A stretch of DNA of 64,000 bases from Pseudovibrio exalbescens (GTDB taxonomy: Bacteria; Pseudomonadota; Alphaproteobacteria; Rhizobiales; Stappiaceae), in contig NZ_JAQZAJ010000001.1 in NCBI RefSeq assembly GCF_028737195.1, positions 1 to 64,000 on the forward strand, read 5' to 3'. Under the pieces are notes generated by a model, which was not told the origin of the DNA, did no database searches, and saw only the letters and a program-made list of their open reading frames with translations. How positions within the stretch are numbered: the first letter of the stretch is position 1; each line of letters starts with the position of its first letter. Below are positions 62,789 through 64,000 of this stretch, piece by piece. A program made the translations under genes and the position numbers.

Positions 62789-64000
62789 ATGAAACTTAAA
62801 GCAATTTTGCTTGCAACTGCTGGTTTTGCTGTTGCAGGTTCCGCATCCGCTGCTGATCTGCCAGTAGTAGCTGAGCCAGTTGATTACGTACAGGTTTGCG
62901 ACGCATACGGCGCAGGCTTCTTCAAGATCCCAGGTAAGGACACTTGCATTAAGATCGGTGGTCGTATCCGTACTCAGATCATCTCTGACAACCTGGACGA
63001 CAACAACGATGAAACCAAGTACGAAGACTACGAAGCGCTTGCTCGTGGTTACCTGTACCTGACTTCCATGACCGACACTGAAATCGGCCTCATCAAGACT
63101 TTCACTGAACTTTATAGCCAGTGGGATGAAAACGGTGGTGAGCGCGCACGTGTTGGTGATGCTTACATTCAGATCGGTACTGACTTTGCAAACGTCTTCA
63201 TCGGTCGTGATGCATCTCAGTTCGATGGTTTCACCGGTGCAGTAGATATCGGCGTTATCGATCGTAACTTCTCTGACCAGTCTACCCTACAGTTTGCTCT
63301 GACCAAGTCTCTGGGCAACGGCGTATCCGCAACTGTAGCAGTGGAAGATTCTTCTTACCGCAATGGTAGCGACAACTCTATCGACTTCGTTGGTAAGGTT
63401 GGCATCTCTCAGGGTTGGGGTTCTTTCGAAGTTGCTGGTGCAACCCACGCAATTGCTGACGAAGCATCCTTCAACGACAGTGATGGCGATGCTGTTGCGA
63501 CTCTTCGCAAAGACGACAGCACTGGTTACGCAGTTCGCGGTACGGTGACCTTTAACCTGGACATGATTGCACCAGGCGATGCATTCGTATTCCAGGCAGC
63601 TTATGCTGATTCCGCTGCAAGCTATCTCAATGCTTCTCTGTCAGATGAAGCATTCGACAGAGCTGGCGCTATTCGTTCTGCCGATGCTGCTATGCTCGAC
63701 GTACTCGGCGCAAAGGGCTACTCTCTGGTAGCGGCGTTCAGCCACTACTGGACTCCAGAAATTGCGACCACCATTGATGGTTCCTGGATGAGCCTCGAAG
63801 CTGACTACAACAACAACGGTTTTGACTTCGACGCTGACATGGATCGCTGGGCAATTGATGCTTCCATCGGTTGGTACCCAGTATCTGGCATGGTTGTAGC
63901 GCTGGACGCAGGTTTTGCGAGCACTGACTACGACGTCGAAGGCGAAGATCGTGACTTCGACGAAGCCAAGATCGGTGCACGTGTACAGTACACCTTCTAA
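62789..64000 (+). CDS. Outer-membrane porin (Hyphomicrobiales type)
   Basis: This 403-residue protein starts MKLKAILLATAGFAVAGSAS, has the same mature start and Cys pair, and ends VQYTF with its TAA at 63998-64000, the last bases of the window. It is longer than porin 2 because of loops with runs of Asp and Asn. Leader ATAGAGGTCAGGA precedes the ATG. It completes a tandem array of three. Confidence 0.93.
   Translation: MKLKAILLATAGFAVAGSASAADLPVVAEPVDYVQVCDAYGAGFFKIPGKDTCIKIGGRIRTQIISDNLDDNNDETKYEDYEALARGYLYLTSMTDTEIGLIKTFTELYSQWDENGGERARVGDAYIQIGTDFANVFIGRDASQFDGFTGAVDIGVIDRNFSDQSTLQFALTKSLGNGVSATVAVEDSSYRNGSDNSIDFVGKVGISQGWGSFEVAGATHAIADEASFNDSDGDAVATLRKDDSTGYAVRGTVTFNLDMIAPGDAFVFQAAYADSAASYLNASLSDEAFDRAGAIRSADAAMLDVLGAKGYSLVAAFSHYWTPEIATTIDGSWMSLEADYNNNGFDFDADMDRWAIDASIGWYPVSGMVVALDAGFASTDYDVEGEDRDFDEAKIGARVQYTF

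Noticed and set aside
1-64000. CRISPR arrays or insertion sequences
   Set aside because: No regular spaced repeats and no transposase signature found on either strand.

Overview
The window reads as an alphaproteobacterial chromosome. Three tandem Hyphomicrobiales-type porins, a phnCDE phosphonate operon and two large sensor kinases on the right (about 45.9-64 kb) look like long-term host DNA; by family resemblance a Stappiaceae-like marine host such as Pseudovibrio is possible, but this is inference. From about 1.7 to 45 kb the sequence looks mostly accessory: higher GC up to 30 kb, phage genes of Rhodobacterales style, and several broken genes.

Layout. (1) 1-1.7 kb: a VOC-family protein between two near-identical terminators, then a tRNA-Ser(GCT) with its own promoter and terminator. 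(2) 1.74-9.22 kb, minus strand: a tightly overlapping type I restriction-modification operon, hsdM(truncated)-hsdS-RuvC/RNase H-like protein-Ser/Thr kinase-hsdR-YgjP-like metalloprotease. Most junctions are ATGA stop/start overlaps, so the kinase and RuvC-like protein are built into the operon. (3) 9.22-30.38 kb: a decayed siphovirus-type prophage with a lambda-like head (TerS/TerL, gpW, portal, protease-capsid, gpFII) and a gene-transfer-agent-like tail tip. hsdM and a phage methylase are both cut at the left junction (about 9222). The protease-capsid gene has lost its middle to a two-gene AT-richer cassette whose proteins share an IVQAGRDA motif. An antisense LysE exporter sits among the tail genes. 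The decoration gene has an amber codon, the tape measure an internal deletion, and the megatron gene two frame breaks. No integrase, repressor or lysis gene is visible. A classic -1 frameshift site remains in the tail chaperone gene.

(4) 30.5-36.1 kb: a molybdopterin oxidoreductase with a MerB-like protein, a MarR regulator with DUF2000 and MaoC genes, an alpha/beta hydrolase and an acetyltransferase. (5) 36.4-44.9 kb: two LysR genes, convergent with each other and each divergent from an operon. One operon has azoreductase, GST, an AhpD-like protein, YceI, cytochrome b561, YceI and SDR; the other has a tautomerase, two SRPBCC proteins and YceI. Together they suggest a quinone or electrophile redox-stress module. 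(6) 45.2-45.9 kb: a tRNA-Ser-like 3' scrap, a small DUF2805 gene and a 14-bp palindrome, probably an island edge.

(7) 45.9-64 kb: a solute-binding protein translationally coupled to a hybrid kinase whose receiver has Glu instead of Asp; phnC-phnD-terminator-phnE-phnE2 behind Pho-box-like repeats; a 1236-residue hybrid kinase with a His-rich periplasmic loop; and three porins, each followed by intergenic DNA or the window end. All calls come from reading the sequence; no database search was run.
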